From Rhizobium sp. CF080 (GTDB taxonomy: Bacteria > Pseudomonadota > Alphaproteobacteria > Rhizobiales > Rhizobiaceae): a stretch of DNA of 64,000 nt. Where the stretch lies: assembly GCF_000282095.2 (NCBI RefSeq), contig NZ_AKKC02000010.1, positions 186,001 to 250,000 on the forward strand, written 5' to 3'. Below, piece after piece: positions 42,688 to 50,952 of this stretch (position 1 is the first letter of the stretch; each line of letters opens with the position of its first letter). A program made the position numbers and the translations under genes. The notes below the pieces were generated by a model. It did not search any database and was not told where the DNA came from. It saw only the letters and a program-made list of their open reading frames with translations.

Positions 42688-44877
42688 ATGGTAACGATCA
42701 TTCGGGATGACGGTTCGGAGGTCTACGAGACGAGGGGCGGGATTGCGGTCAGCCGGCAGCGGCGCGCTGCACCCTATGCGGATGCGATCTCCTCTTATGT
42801 CGACAGGCTCGACGAACGGCGCGGCGCGGTATTCTCCTCCAACTACGAATATCCGGGCCGCTACACCCGCTGGGACACGGCGATCGCCGATCCGCCGCTG
42901 GGGATCTCTTCGAACGGCCGTAAGGTGTGGATCGAGGCCTTCAACGGCCGCGGCGAGGTGCTGCTCGGTTTCGTCGCCGACAAACTGAAGACCGTGGCCG
43001 ACCTGGCGCTCGGGGCGCGGACGGACCGCCGCCTTGACCTCACCGTCAACGAGCCGACCCGCGTCTTCACCGAGGAAGAGCGCTCGAAGATGCCGACGGT
43101 GTTTTCCGTGCTGCGGGCGATCGTCGACCTGTTCCATTCGGAAGCGGATTCGGCGATCGGCCTGTTCGGCGCCTTCGGTTACGATCTCGCCTTCCAGTTC
43201 GATGCGATCAAGCTTTCGATGCAGCGGCCGGAAGACCAGCGCGACATGGTGCTGTTCCTGCCCGACGAAATCCTGGTCGTCGACCATCATGCCGCCAAGG
43301 CCTGGATCGACCGCTACGACTTTTCCAAGGACGGGGTGACGACGGAAGGCAAGGACCAGGAGATCGCGCCAGATCCCTTCCAGCGCACCGATACGATCCC
43401 GCCGAAGGGCGACCATCGACCGGGCGAATATGCGGCGCTCGTCACCAAGGCGAAGGAGAGTTTCCGCCGCGGCGACCTGTTTGAAGTGGTGCCGGGCCAG
43501 AAGTTCATGGAGCGCTGCGACTCGAAGCCTTCGGAAATTTCCAACCGGCTGAAGGCGATCAATCCGTCGCCCTATTCCTTCTTCATCAATCTCGGCCACC
43601 AGGAATATCTGGTCGGTGCATCGCCGGAAATGTTCGTGCGGGTGTCGGGCCGGCGCATTGAGACCTGCCCGATCTCCGGCACGATCAAGCGCGGCGAGGA
43701 TCCGATCGCCGACAGCGAACAGATCCTCAAGCTCTTGAATTCCAAGAAGGACGAGTCCGAACTCACCATGTGCTCGGATGTCGACCGAAACGACAAGAGC
43801 CGCGTCTGCGAGCCGGGTTCGGTGAAGGTGATTGGCCGCCGGCAGATCGAGATGTATTCGCGGCTCATCCACACCGTCGACCATATCGAAGGCCGGCTGC
43901 GGCCCGACATGGACGCGTTCGACGGCTTCCTGTCACACGCCTGGGCCGTCACCGTCACCGGTGCCCCGAAACTCTGGGCGATGCGGTTCATCGAGAACCA
44001 TGAAAAGAGCCCGCGCGCCTGGTATGGTGGGGCGATCGGCATGGTCGGCTTCAACGGCGACATGAATACCGGGCTGACGTTGCGCACCATCCGCATCAAG
44101 GACGGCATTGCCGAAGTGCGGGCAGGCGCGACGCTGCTCAACGACAGCGATCCGAACGAGGAAGAGGCTGAAACCGAACTGAAGGCGTCTGCCATGCTGA
44201 CAGCGATCCGTGATGCAAGGGCCGGCAATGCGGCCAAGGTCGGCCGCGACGTGGCGCGGGTCGGGCAGGGGGTGAAAATCCTGCTCGTCGACCACGAGGA
44301 CAGTTTCGTCCACACGCTCGCCAACTATTTCCGCCAGACCGGCGCCACCGTCTCGACCGTGCGCACGCCGGTGCCGGAAGAAGTGTTCGACCGGTTCGAC
44401 CCGGATCTCGTCGTGCTGTCGCCCGGGCCTGGCAATCCGAAGGATTTCGACTGCAAGGCGACGATCAAGTTGGCCCGCTCTAAAGGCCTGCCGATCTTCG
44501 GCGTCTGCCTCGGCCTGCAGGCGCTTGCCGAGGCCTATGGCGGTGAACTCCGGCATCTGGCGGTGCCGATGCACGGCAAACCCTCACGCATCCGGGTGCT
44601 GGAGCCGGGCATCGTCTTTTCGGGGCTCGCCAAGGAAGTGACCGTCGGACGTTACCATTCGATCTTCGCCGATCCGAAGACGCTGCATCCGGATTTCATG
44701 ATCACCGCCGAAAGCGAGGACGGAACGATCATGGGCATCGAGCATGTCAAGGAACCGGTGGCGGCGGTGCAGTTCCACCCGGAATCGATCATGACGCTCG
44801 GGGGCGACGCCGGCATGCGGATGATCGAGAACGTCGTGGCGCATCTGTCACGGCGGGCGAAGACCAAGGCGGCGTGA
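42688..44877 (+). CDS. trpE: Fused anthranilate synthase TrpE(G)
   Basis: A 729-residue fusion of both anthranilate synthase subunits, a hallmark of rhizobia. The TrpE part covers about 1-510 and contains the chorismate-binding core (CPISGTIKRGEDPIADSE, DVDRNDKSRVCEPGSVKV, GAIGMVGFNGDMNTG). The glutamine amidotransferase part starts at about 530 (VKILLVDHEDSFVHTLANYF), with nucleophile Cys607 in GVCLGLQALAEA and a C-terminal His-Glu in VQFHPESIM. It converts chorismate and glutamine to anthranilate. Expression is set by the TrpL attenuator just upstream. GGAGAGGCAGGACA precedes the start. Confidence 0.97.
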   Translation: MVTIIRDDGSEVYETRGGIAVSRQRRAAPYADAISSYVDRLDERRGAVFSSNYEYPGRYTRWDTAIADPPLGISSNGRKVWIEAFNGRGEVLLGFVADKLKTVADLALGARTDRRLDLTVNEPTRVFTEEERSKMPTVFSVLRAIVDLFHSEADSAIGLFGAFGYDLAFQFDAIKLSMQRPEDQRDMVLFLPDEILVVDHHAAKAWIDRYDFSKDGVTTEGKDQEIAPDPFQRTDTIPPKGDHRPGEYAALVTKAKESFRRGDLFEVVPGQKFMERCDSKPSEISNRLKAINPSPYSFFINLGHQEYLVGASPEMFVRVSGRRIETCPISGTIKRGEDPIADSEQILKLLNSKKDESELTMCSDVDRNDKSRVCEPGSVKVIGRRQIEMYSRLIHTVDHIEGRLRPDMDAFDGFLSHAWAVTVTGAPKLWAMRFIENHEKSPRAWYGGAIGMVGFNGDMNTGLTLRTIRIKDGIAEVRAGATLLNDSDPNEEEAETELKASAMLTAIRDARAGNAAKVGRDVARVGQGVKILLVDHEDSFVHTLANYFRQTGATVSTVRTPVPEEVFDRFDPDLVVLSPGPGNPKDFDCKATIKLARSKGLPIFGVCLGLQALAEAYGGELRHLAVPMHGKPSRIRVLEPGIVFSGLAKEVTVGRYHSIFADPKTLHPDFMITAESEDGTIMGIEHVKEPVAAVQFHPESIMTLGGDAGMRMIENVVAHLSRRAKTKAA

Positions 44878-44880
44878 GCC

Positions 44881-45321
44881 GTGTCGGCTTTATCGCCGGA
44901 TGGCATCGGGGACGAGCTGGACGAGACGACCGCGCTGCTGGGCACAATACCCGGCGGCACGGATCTGCTGGCGCGACTGGGCAGTGTGGCGGATTTCCAT
45001 GATGCGGAAATCGTCGGCCTCACGCTCGACCGGTCGGGGACGAGCACGCTCGTTCTGAAGGTCACAGAGGGGCCGAAGCAGGCGCTCGTCAGGTTCACTC
45101 TAAACCAGTGGATTGATGTCAATCTCAACGGCTTCAGCCAGCAGAACGTCATCAACCGGCTAACAATCCGACGTACGAAAGAACGCCGGATCGAGCCGTG
45201 GGAATCGGGGACGGGCGTGCAAGTGGGTGAGTTCGAAATCACCCTGGCGCCGTGCTTCGGAGCCTATGGGATGATCCGGGCGAATATCGAAAGAATCGAA
45301 TTTCTGGACTACGACACATGA
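44881..45321 (+). CDS. Unknown protein, Imm50-like pattern
   Basis: A 146-residue protein starting at a GTG, three bases after the trpE(G) stop. The segment VADFHDAEIVGLTLDRSG followed by strand-rich TLVLKVTEG and FTLNQWIDVNLNGF resembles the FHDAEV-type opening of small immunity-like (Imm50-type) proteins, but the likeness is by eye only. It contains one Cys near the end. Its next gene overlaps it by four bases (ATGA), so the two belong to one unit that may be fed by read-through from trpE(G). Function unknown. Confidence 0.7.
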   Translation: MSALSPDGIGDELDETTALLGTIPGGTDLLARLGSVADFHDAEIVGLTLDRSGTSTLVLKVTEGPKQALVRFTLNQWIDVNLNGFSQQNVINRLTIRRTKERRIEPWESGTGVQVGEFEITLAPCFGAYGMIRANIERIEFLDYDT

Positions 45322-45824
45322 CATCTGCAGCCGCCATCCCGATCGAATCCATCCGCGAAGAGCATATCGAGAGCTTTCACAAGGCTCTCGATACGGTCTC
45401 GCGCGAGCGAAAGTACCTGAGTTTCCTGGAGGCGCCGCCGCTTGAAGACGTGCGGCCCTTCGTGCTCGACAATATCGAGAACGGCCATCCGCAGGTGGTC
45501 GCCGTTAACGGCGGCGAGGTGGTCGGCTGGTGCGACATCCGCCGGCATCCGCGCCCGATCCATGCCCATTGCGGCACGCTCGGCATGGGCATCATCCCCG
45601 GCTACCGCGACAAGGGGCTCGGCACGCGGCTGATCCGCGCTGCGGTCGGTCAGGCCCGCGAACGCGGCTTCCACCGCGTCGAGCTGCATGTCCATGCCGA
45701 CAACGTGAGAGCCATCGCGCTCTACGAAAAGGTCGGCTTCGTGCGCGAGGGGGTGGCGCGGGATGCGGTGAAGATCGACGGGCGGTATATCGACAGTATC
45801 AGCATGGCGGTGATCTTCGGGTAG
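45318..45824 (+). CDS. GNAT family N-acetyltransferase
   Basis: A 168-residue acetyltransferase. The acetyl-CoA loop is GIIPGYRDKGLGTRLIRAAVGQA (Q/RxxGxG/A motif), followed by RVELHVHADNVRAIALYEKVGFVREG, the usual motif B. It starts within the stop codon of the preceding gene. Related proteins acetylate aminoglycosides, amino-acid analogues or ribosomal protein N-termini; nothing here decides which. Stands at the end of the trp-linked unit. Confidence 0.9.
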   Translation: MTSAAAIPIESIREEHIESFHKALDTVSRERKYLSFLEAPPLEDVRPFVLDNIENGHPQVVAVNGGEVVGWCDIRRHPRPIHAHCGTLGMGIIPGYRDKGLGTRLIRAAVGQARERGFHRVELHVHADNVRAIALYEKVGFVREGVARDAVKIDGRYIDSISMAVIFG

Positions 45825-46113
45825 CAAGGTTTTCGTATTGCGGGAGATTCGGCGGCGCCAGGGCTTGATCGTCCAGGCGCCGTTCGCATTTGAAACCGGC
45901 GATCCGCCGCCCCTCAGTAAAAGACAGTATCTCGGCACAAGGCGCCGTATTTTTCTTCCTAGTATATTTTAGGTACTAAAACCTGTTTGTTGCAGCGCAA
46001 TATTCTTGAAACAATTTTCATTTAGGCCTGCACAGATAGTTGGCAAACGGGTTGTTTTGTCTTGTTTTTCCGGCTGTTATGGCAATTTTTAGTTGATCTT
46101 CCTAGGGATTTTT
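45825..46113. other. AT-rich gap before the autotransporter
   Basis: About 290 bp without a gene. The second half is markedly AT-rich compared with the window. It holds a short palindrome TTTTAG-GTA-CTAAAA (45967-45981) that could be an operator. No RNA gene or repeat seen elsewhere in the window was recognised. Confidence 0.4.
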
Positions 46114-47286
46114 ATGGGAAAAATTGTAGGGACTAACTTCCGGCGTCGTGACTATGGGATGCGAAAATCTTTAGCCCCCGGCCTTTTTTCAGGGATCAGC
46201 TGGCTGGCATTGACCATCGGGGGAGGATCCACGCCGGCATCGGCCGCAACCTATCTCGTCAGCAACGAGACCGAATTGCGGAACGCCATCACCTCGGCAA
46301 ATGCCGATGGCGATGCGACCGCGACGATCAAGATGACGGGCAGTTTCGCCATATCAAGCACTTCGCTGACTGCCACGACGAAACCGATCACAATTGACAC
46401 GCAGGGCTTCGTTCTGTCGGGCACGGATAATGCGGCGGGAGCGGGCTCGTCGGTCTCTCTTTCGGGCCTCGGCGGAACAAGAACCATCGAGGGCACGCTG
46501 GTCGGCGGAGATGCGGGCGCTGCGCCGGTGAGCGCCGCGGGCGGCAGCGGTCTGAGCTTCAATTTACAGGCTTCGGCCGTCAACAACGGATCGATAACCG
46601 GTGGCACCGGCGGCGGTGGCGGAGGCAACGGAGGCAGCGGGGCAATCCTGCTCAGCCGGTCGACATTGGTCAATAACGGAACGATCTTGGGCGGGACGGG
46701 GATCGTCGGCCTTGGAGGCGTCGGCGCGGAGGTCCGGAGCGGATCGACGGTCGTCAACAATGGAACAATCCAGGGCGGAGACAGCCTCACGTCCGGCGGC
46801 GGCACCGGGGTCGATATCGGCAGTCCGATAGGGAACAACACGCTCATCAACAATGGTACGATCCGGGGTGGTACGGGGCCGGCCAACGGGACCGGCAACA
46901 GCGGGATAGCCCTCCGGGTGCTGACGGGAACCAATCCGATCGTCAATACCGGGCTCATCGAGGGTGGCAGCGGTGCGCTCGCCGTCATCACCAGTGGCGC
47001 ATCGGTCAATCTCAACCTCACCAATAGCGGCACCATCCGGGCGGGCGCCGGACAGACCGACGCGATCCGGCTGGCGTCGACCGTGACATCGGGCACGATC
47101 AATCTCGAGCTTCAGTCCGGATCCGTGATCGAGGGAAACGTCGTCGGAAACATGGCGCCTACGCCTATCGCCTCTACCAGAATGGCGTCTCGACGCCGGC
47201 TGACGGCGACTGGTATCTCCGTTCCGACATGGTGCAGCCCGGCGTACCGGTCTATCAGGCCTATCCCCAGCTGCTGCTCAGCCTGA
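46114..47286 (+). pseudogene. Autotransporter passenger part, frameshifted from its barrel
   Basis: From the ATG at 46114 a signal sequence (basic start, then LAPGLFSGISWLALTIGGG) leads into an adhesin-like passenger. Six imperfect repeats of the type NNGTIxGGTG follow (NNGSITGGTGG, NNGTILGGTGI, NNGTIQGGDSL, NNGTIRGGTGP, NTGLIEGGSG, NSGTIRAGAG), the beta-helix pattern of autotransporters. At about 47145-47155 the meaningful frame jumps: the present frame goes on as an Arg/Ser-rich nonsense tail to 47286, while the next frame reads GAYAYRLYQNG, the usual pre-barrel sequence. The passenger is also much shorter than usual, so an internal deletion is likely. Not a working adhesin as it stands. 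Confidence 0.75.
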
Positions 47287-48203
47287 ACCAGCTCGGCACG
47301 CTTCAGCAGCGTGTCGGCAGCCGCGCGCTGTCGGCCGATCTTCGGACGGTCTCGACCCAGGGGCTCGAAGGCTTGTGGCTGCGGACCGATGGCATGCATG
47401 GCAGCCTTCATCCCGATGCCGGCGCGGGCGATGCCGACCAGGACTACGACCTGTGGCGGCTGCAGGCCGGGATCGACGGCGAGATCTATCGGAATGACGA
47501 CGGCAGGCTGATTGCCGGCCTGACCGCGCAGTACGGCACGATATCCGGCGACCTTCGCTCGTTGGCCGGCAATGGCGACATTTCCACCTCCGGCTACGGC
47601 GTCGGCGCGACGCTGACCTGGTATGGCGAGCGCGGGTTCTATGTCGATGCGCAGGGTCAGACGACTTTCTACGACAGCAACCTCAGGTCGGATGCTGTTG
47701 GCACGGCGCTCGCGGATGGCAATACCGGCTTCGGTTATGCTCTCAGCCTCGAGGCCGGCCAGCGTTTCGACGTTGCGGGGGCATGGTCAGTCACTCCCCA
47801 GGCGCAGCTCGTCTATTCGTCCGTGGATTTCGGCAGCTTCAACGATCCGTTCGGCGCGCGCGTTTCGCTTGATCGCGGCGATAGCCTCAATGGCCGGATG
47901 GGATTGGCGCTGAATCGCGAGGAAAGCTGGCAGGCCGCCGGCGGAGGCATGGCGCGAGCGCAATTCTACGGTGCTGCCAACCTCTATTACGAATTCCTTG
48001 ACGGCGTCTCGGTCGATGTCGCCGGCAGCCGCTTCGCAAGCCGAGGCGACGAGGTCTGGGCCGGGCTTACGCTTGGCGGCTCCTACAGTTGGGGCGACGA
48101 GCGGTTCTCGGTCCACGGCGAGGTGTCCGCCAAGTCGTTGTTGAAGGACGCCGGCGACAACTATGCCCTGGGTGGTTCCGTCGGTTTCCGTGTCAGGTGG
48201 TAG
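47229..48203 (+). CDS. Autotransporter beta-barrel part, out of frame with its passenger
   Basis: The frame encodes a typical autotransporter translocator (about 280 residues, last residue Trp after FRVR): SRALSADLRTVSTQGLEGLWLR, WRLQAGIDGEIY, AGLTAQYGTISGDLRS and the C-terminal aromatic strand. The coding similarity reaches back to about 47150 (GAYAYRLYQNGVSTPADGDW), before the first available start at 47229, so the gene has lost its own N-terminus. It is best viewed as the 3' half of a broken gene; a barrel made alone from the ATG at 47229 would lack a signal peptide and stay in the cytoplasm. Confidence 0.75.
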   Translation: MVQPGVPVYQAYPQLLLSLNQLGTLQQRVGSRALSADLRTVSTQGLEGLWLRTDGMHGSLHPDAGAGDADQDYDLWRLQAGIDGEIYRNDDGRLIAGLTAQYGTISGDLRSLAGNGDISTSGYGVGATLTWYGERGFYVDAQGQTTFYDSNLRSDAVGTALADGNTGFGYALSLEAGQRFDVAGAWSVTPQAQLVYSSVDFGSFNDPFGARVSLDRGDSLNGRMGLALNREESWQAAGGGMARAQFYGAANLYYEFLDGVSVDVAGSRFASRGDEVWAGLTLGGSYSWGDERFSVHGEVSAKSLLKDAGDNYALGGSVGFRVRW

Positions 48204-48335
48204 CCGTCGGGCCTGTCTATCTGGATATTTAACAAGCGGGATGGTTTGCCGTCCCGCTCGCTGGCACCAATCCCACATCGACAACTGCGCCGGCCCTTTG
48301 ACAAACCGGCTTATCTGAGTCATATGCAGGCCATT

Positions 48336-48376
48336 CGAAACCGCCGCAGCGAGACCATCTCGCTGCGGCGGTTTCG
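48336..48376. terminator. 19-bp perfect hairpin
   Basis: CGAAACCGCCGCAGCGAGA and its exact reverse complement are separated by three bases (CCA). It lies 133 bp after the barrel frame and 56 bp before the GTG of the CDF gene. The plus-strand 3' side reads CCGTTTTGGG, a weak U-tract. It probably ends transcription of the autotransporter, and it rules out the long in-frame extension of the CDF protein. Confidence 0.7.
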
Positions 48377-48431
48377 CCGTTTTGGGCCTTCGGTCCTGCA
48401 AATCATTCGCACGCGCAAAAAGGAAGACATC

Positions 48432-49346
48432 GTGGCGAGGGAAGTCAAAATCGTCGAGCGGCTTGCCTTCTGGGGCATTCCAGTGTCGCTCGTCGTCATG
48501 TCGTTGAAGATGCTCGCCTGGTGGGTGACGGGATCTGTCGCGCTGCTCTCGGACGGGCTCGAATCCTTCGTCAACGTCGCCGCCGCCTTCATCGCCTATT
48601 TCGTGATCCGCTACGCGCAGCGGCCGGCCGACCACGACCACCAGTTCGGCCATCACAAGGCGGAATATATTTCGGCGGTCGTCGAAGGCGGGCTGATCAT
48701 CGTTGCAGCCGTCCTGATCATCAACGAGGCCTGGGACGGGCTGCTGACGCCAAGGCTGCCGGAAGCGCCGGTGCTCGGCCTTGCAATCAACGCGCTTGCC
48801 GCCGTCATCAACGGTGTCTGGGCGACGACGCTGATCCGGGTCGGCACGGCCCATTATTCGCCGGCCATGGCGGCCGACGGCCAGCACATCATGTCCGACG
48901 TGGTGACTTCGGCCGGCGTGCTCGTGGGCCTCATCCTTGCGCTTGCGACGGGTTACGCGATCCTCGACCCGGTGCTCGCCATTCTGGTTGCGATCAACAT
49001 CCTCTGGCAGGGCTACAAGGTGATCGCCCATTCGGTCGGCGGGCTGATGGACAAGGCGCTGGAGCCGGACGAGGAAGCGGCCGTGCGCGAGGCGATCGCT
49101 ACCCATTCGGTCGGCGCGCTCGGCGTCCACGACCTCAAGTCGCGCCGGGCGGGGGCGGCCGCCTTCATCGATTTCCATCTGGTCGTGCCGGCTCACATGA
49201 GCGTCGAAGAGGCACATGCGATCTGCGACCGCTTGGAAGATGCCATCAAAGAGATTATTGCGGGCGCCACATTGGCGATCCATGTGGAGCCCGAAAGCGA
49301 AAATCCACATGGACAGAAGGTCGAATTCGAAGGAACAGGCAAATGA
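48432..49346 (+). CDS. Cation diffusion facilitator (CDF) metal exporter
   Basis: A 304-residue protein from the GTG at 48432, six bases after AGGAAG. The six-helix CDF core carries the metal site: SLKMLAWWVTGSVALLSDGLESFVN in helix 2 (the Asp of LLSDGLES) and HIMSDVVTSAGV in helix 5 (HxxxD). The cytoplasmic C-terminal domain has GVHDLKSRRAG and HLVVPAHMSVEEAH, with His residues for regulatory metal. It exports divalent cations such as Zn, Fe, Co or Mn with proton antiport. A His-rich segment HDHQFGHHKAEY follows helix 3. Its stop overlaps the queF start. Confidence 0.92.
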   Translation: MAREVKIVERLAFWGIPVSLVVMSLKMLAWWVTGSVALLSDGLESFVNVAAAFIAYFVIRYAQRPADHDHQFGHHKAEYISAVVEGGLIIVAAVLIINEAWDGLLTPRLPEAPVLGLAINALAAVINGVWATTLIRVGTAHYSPAMAADGQHIMSDVVTSAGVLVGLILALATGYAILDPVLAILVAINILWQGYKVIAHSVGGLMDKALEPDEEAAVREAIATHSVGALGVHDLKSRRAGAAAFIDFHLVVPAHMSVEEAHAICDRLEDAIKEIIAGATLAIHVEPESENPHGQKVEFEGTGK

Positions 49347-49807
49347 CGATGACGGATGTCAGCGGGCTCTCGCAGCTCGGATCCCAGGTGGAGGCTCCGC
49401 AGAGCCCCGAAACCGCAGTGATGGAAAAGGTGCCGAACGGCAACCAGGGCACCGATTACGTGGTGCGCTTCACGGCGCCGGAATTCACCTCGCTCTGCCC
49501 GATGACCGGCCAGCCGGATTTTGCCCATATCGTCATCGACTATATTCCGGACGGGTTTCTGGTCGAGTCGAAGTCGCTGAAACTGTTCCTGCATTCGTTC
49601 CGCAACCACGGCGCATTCCACGAGGACTGCTCGATCTACATCGCCAAGCGGATCGTCGATCTGCTTGAGCCGAAGTGGCTCCGCATCGGCGCCTACTGGT
49701 ACCCGCGCGGCGGCATCCCGATCGACGTGTTCTGGCAGACGGGCGAGGCGCCCACCGGCGTATGGCTGCCGGAGCAGGGGGTGGCGACGTATCGGGGACG
49801 TGGGTGA
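49343..49807 (+). CDS. queF: NADPH-dependent 7-cyano-7-deazaguanine reductase QueF
   Basis: A 154-residue unimodular QueF. The thioimide-forming Cys52 and Asp59 are in SLCPMTGQPDF; the QueF motif ESKSLKLFLHSFRNHGAFHED contains the NADPH-binding signature. It reduces preQ0 to preQ1 for queuosine in tRNA. The ATG lies inside the stop of the CDF gene (ATGA), so translation is coupled to a metal exporter, although the two have no evident biochemical link. Confidence 0.96.
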   Translation: MTMTDVSGLSQLGSQVEAPQSPETAVMEKVPNGNQGTDYVVRFTAPEFTSLCPMTGQPDFAHIVIDYIPDGFLVESKSLKLFLHSFRNHGAFHEDCSIYIAKRIVDLLEPKWLRIGAYWYPRGGIPIDVFWQTGEAPTGVWLPEQGVATYRGRG

Positions 49808-49895
49808 GGCGCGACGGCTTGCCGGCAAAACGCTCCAGTGGAGCGTTTTGAGCGCCGAACGCGCTGAGCCAAAGCGAAGCGCCGGGATGGGTGCG
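49808..49895. repeat. Short palindromic repeat, family 2, copy 2
   Basis: After queF comes GCGACGGCTTGCCGGC, the perfect palindrome AAAACGCTCC-AGT-GGAGCGTTTT (49827-49849), and CGAACGCGCTGAGCCAAAGC. The last part matches copy 1 (35411-35515) at nearly every position, while the central palindrome has changed on both arms together. Such paired changes argue that the hairpin, not the sequence, is kept. Confidence 0.75.
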
Positions 49896-49994
49896 GCAGG
49901 CTCCTCGAAACCGAGCGAGTGTGGCGTGCGATCGACATTGATGTTGCAGTCCGTCACCCCCCTCCCACGTAGAAGATAGGCCCTCCGCCCGCAC

Positions 49995-50843
49995 TCACAC
50001 GTCGATCGAATCGTCGCCGCCCATGTCGCTGTTGTCGAAATCCGCCTGGTCGTCGGAAAAATCGTCGTCGGTGTAGCCGGCCTGCTGCCAGCCGTCGTTC
50101 GAGCCGGACTTGTCGGTGGCATCATTGCTGTTGGCGGGGGCATTGCCATCCGAGGCCTGGCGGATCGCGTCATCCCCGAAATAGTTGTTGTTGATGACGG
50201 TTTCCTCGACCGGGGCGTTGCCGCTGCCGAACGGGTTCGCACCGGCGAGCGGCGAACCCCAGCCGAGCGAGTTCATATGGCTGCCGAAAATGCCCGACAG
50301 AGAATTGGCGAGCAGCATGCCGCCCGCGACGCCCGCGGCGGTGCCGAGCGCGCCGCGCAGAAAGCTGCCGCCGGCTGAAGGAGCCGACGCCTGGCCGCTC
50401 CAGGGGGCGGCGGATGGCGGGGGTGTACGATAACCGTCGTCATAGTCGCTGCCGGTGCGGTAGTTCTGGCGCGGGGCGCTGCCCCACGGGCCCGACTGGG
50501 GACCGCTTTGGACAGCGGGGCGGGGAGCCGGCATCGGCTGCTGGACCTGGCCGGTGCCGAAGATCGAGCTCAGGAACCCGCCGCTCTGTTCGGCGCGGTG
50601 ATGTTCGCTCGTCTCCGCTTCGAGCTGGTGGACGCGGTCTTCGAGTTCGCGGATGCGGTTGGCGGCGGCTTCCAGGCCCTTTTCCTGCACGATGACAGCC
50701 TGGGCCAGATAATAGGTGGCGTAGGGCTGTTCGCGGGTGGCCTGGTCGATCAGGGTTTCGGCGTCACGGTCGCGCGGGGTTGCGGCGGCGGTGCGGACGC
50801 GGTCGAAAAGGGCGGTCAGAAGCTGGCGTTCTTCCGGTGACAT
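49995..50843 (-). CDS. DUF2076 domain protein
   Basis: A 282-residue protein from the ATG at 50843, preceded by AAGGAGG. The N-terminus MSPEERQLLTALFDRVRTAA and QPYATYYLAQAVIVQEKGLEAA is the DUF2076 signature, with a coiled coil about 60-80. A Pro/Gln/Ser spacer, a Gly/Ala-rich hydrophobic helix (RGALGTAAGVAGGMLLANSL), and an Asn/Asp-rich acidic tail (DDDFSDDQADFDNSD) follow. Described as a periplasmic ligand-binding sensor family, but no signal peptide is visible; function unknown. Confidence 0.85.
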   Translation of the reverse strand: MSPEERQLLTALFDRVRTAAATPRDRDAETLIDQATREQPYATYYLAQAVIVQEKGLEAAANRIRELEDRVHQLEAETSEHHRAEQSGGFLSSIFGTGQVQQPMPAPRPAVQSGPQSGPWGSAPRQNYRTGSDYDDGYRTPPPSAAPWSGQASAPSAGGSFLRGALGTAAGVAGGMLLANSLSGIFGSHMNSLGWGSPLAGANPFGSGNAPVEETVINNNYFGDDAIRQASDGNAPANSNDATDKSGSNDGWQQAGYTDDDFSDDQADFDNSDMGGDDSIDV

Positions 50844-50952
50844 GCTTGCCTCCTTGCAGGCGTTTGCCGTGCACAAGAAGGTAGGCAAGGATTCCGGCAT
50901 TTCAAAGCCGGAATCCCTTACATTTCGGTAATCTTGGCGAGTGACCGGGGGA

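Noticed and set aside
46600..47060. Possible CRISPR-like or tandem DNA repeats
   Set aside because: The regular spacing comes from NNGTIxGG protein repeats with divergent DNA, not identical repeats with spacers.
46251..47102. 283-codon Pro-rich minus-strand frame
   Set aside because: Antisense of the Gly-rich autotransporter repeats, where GG codons read as Pro on the other strand.
48246..48431. In-frame N-terminal extension of the CDF transporter
   Set aside because: It would have to translate the 19-bp hairpin at 48336-48376 and lacks a ribosome site; the GTG at 48432 has one.
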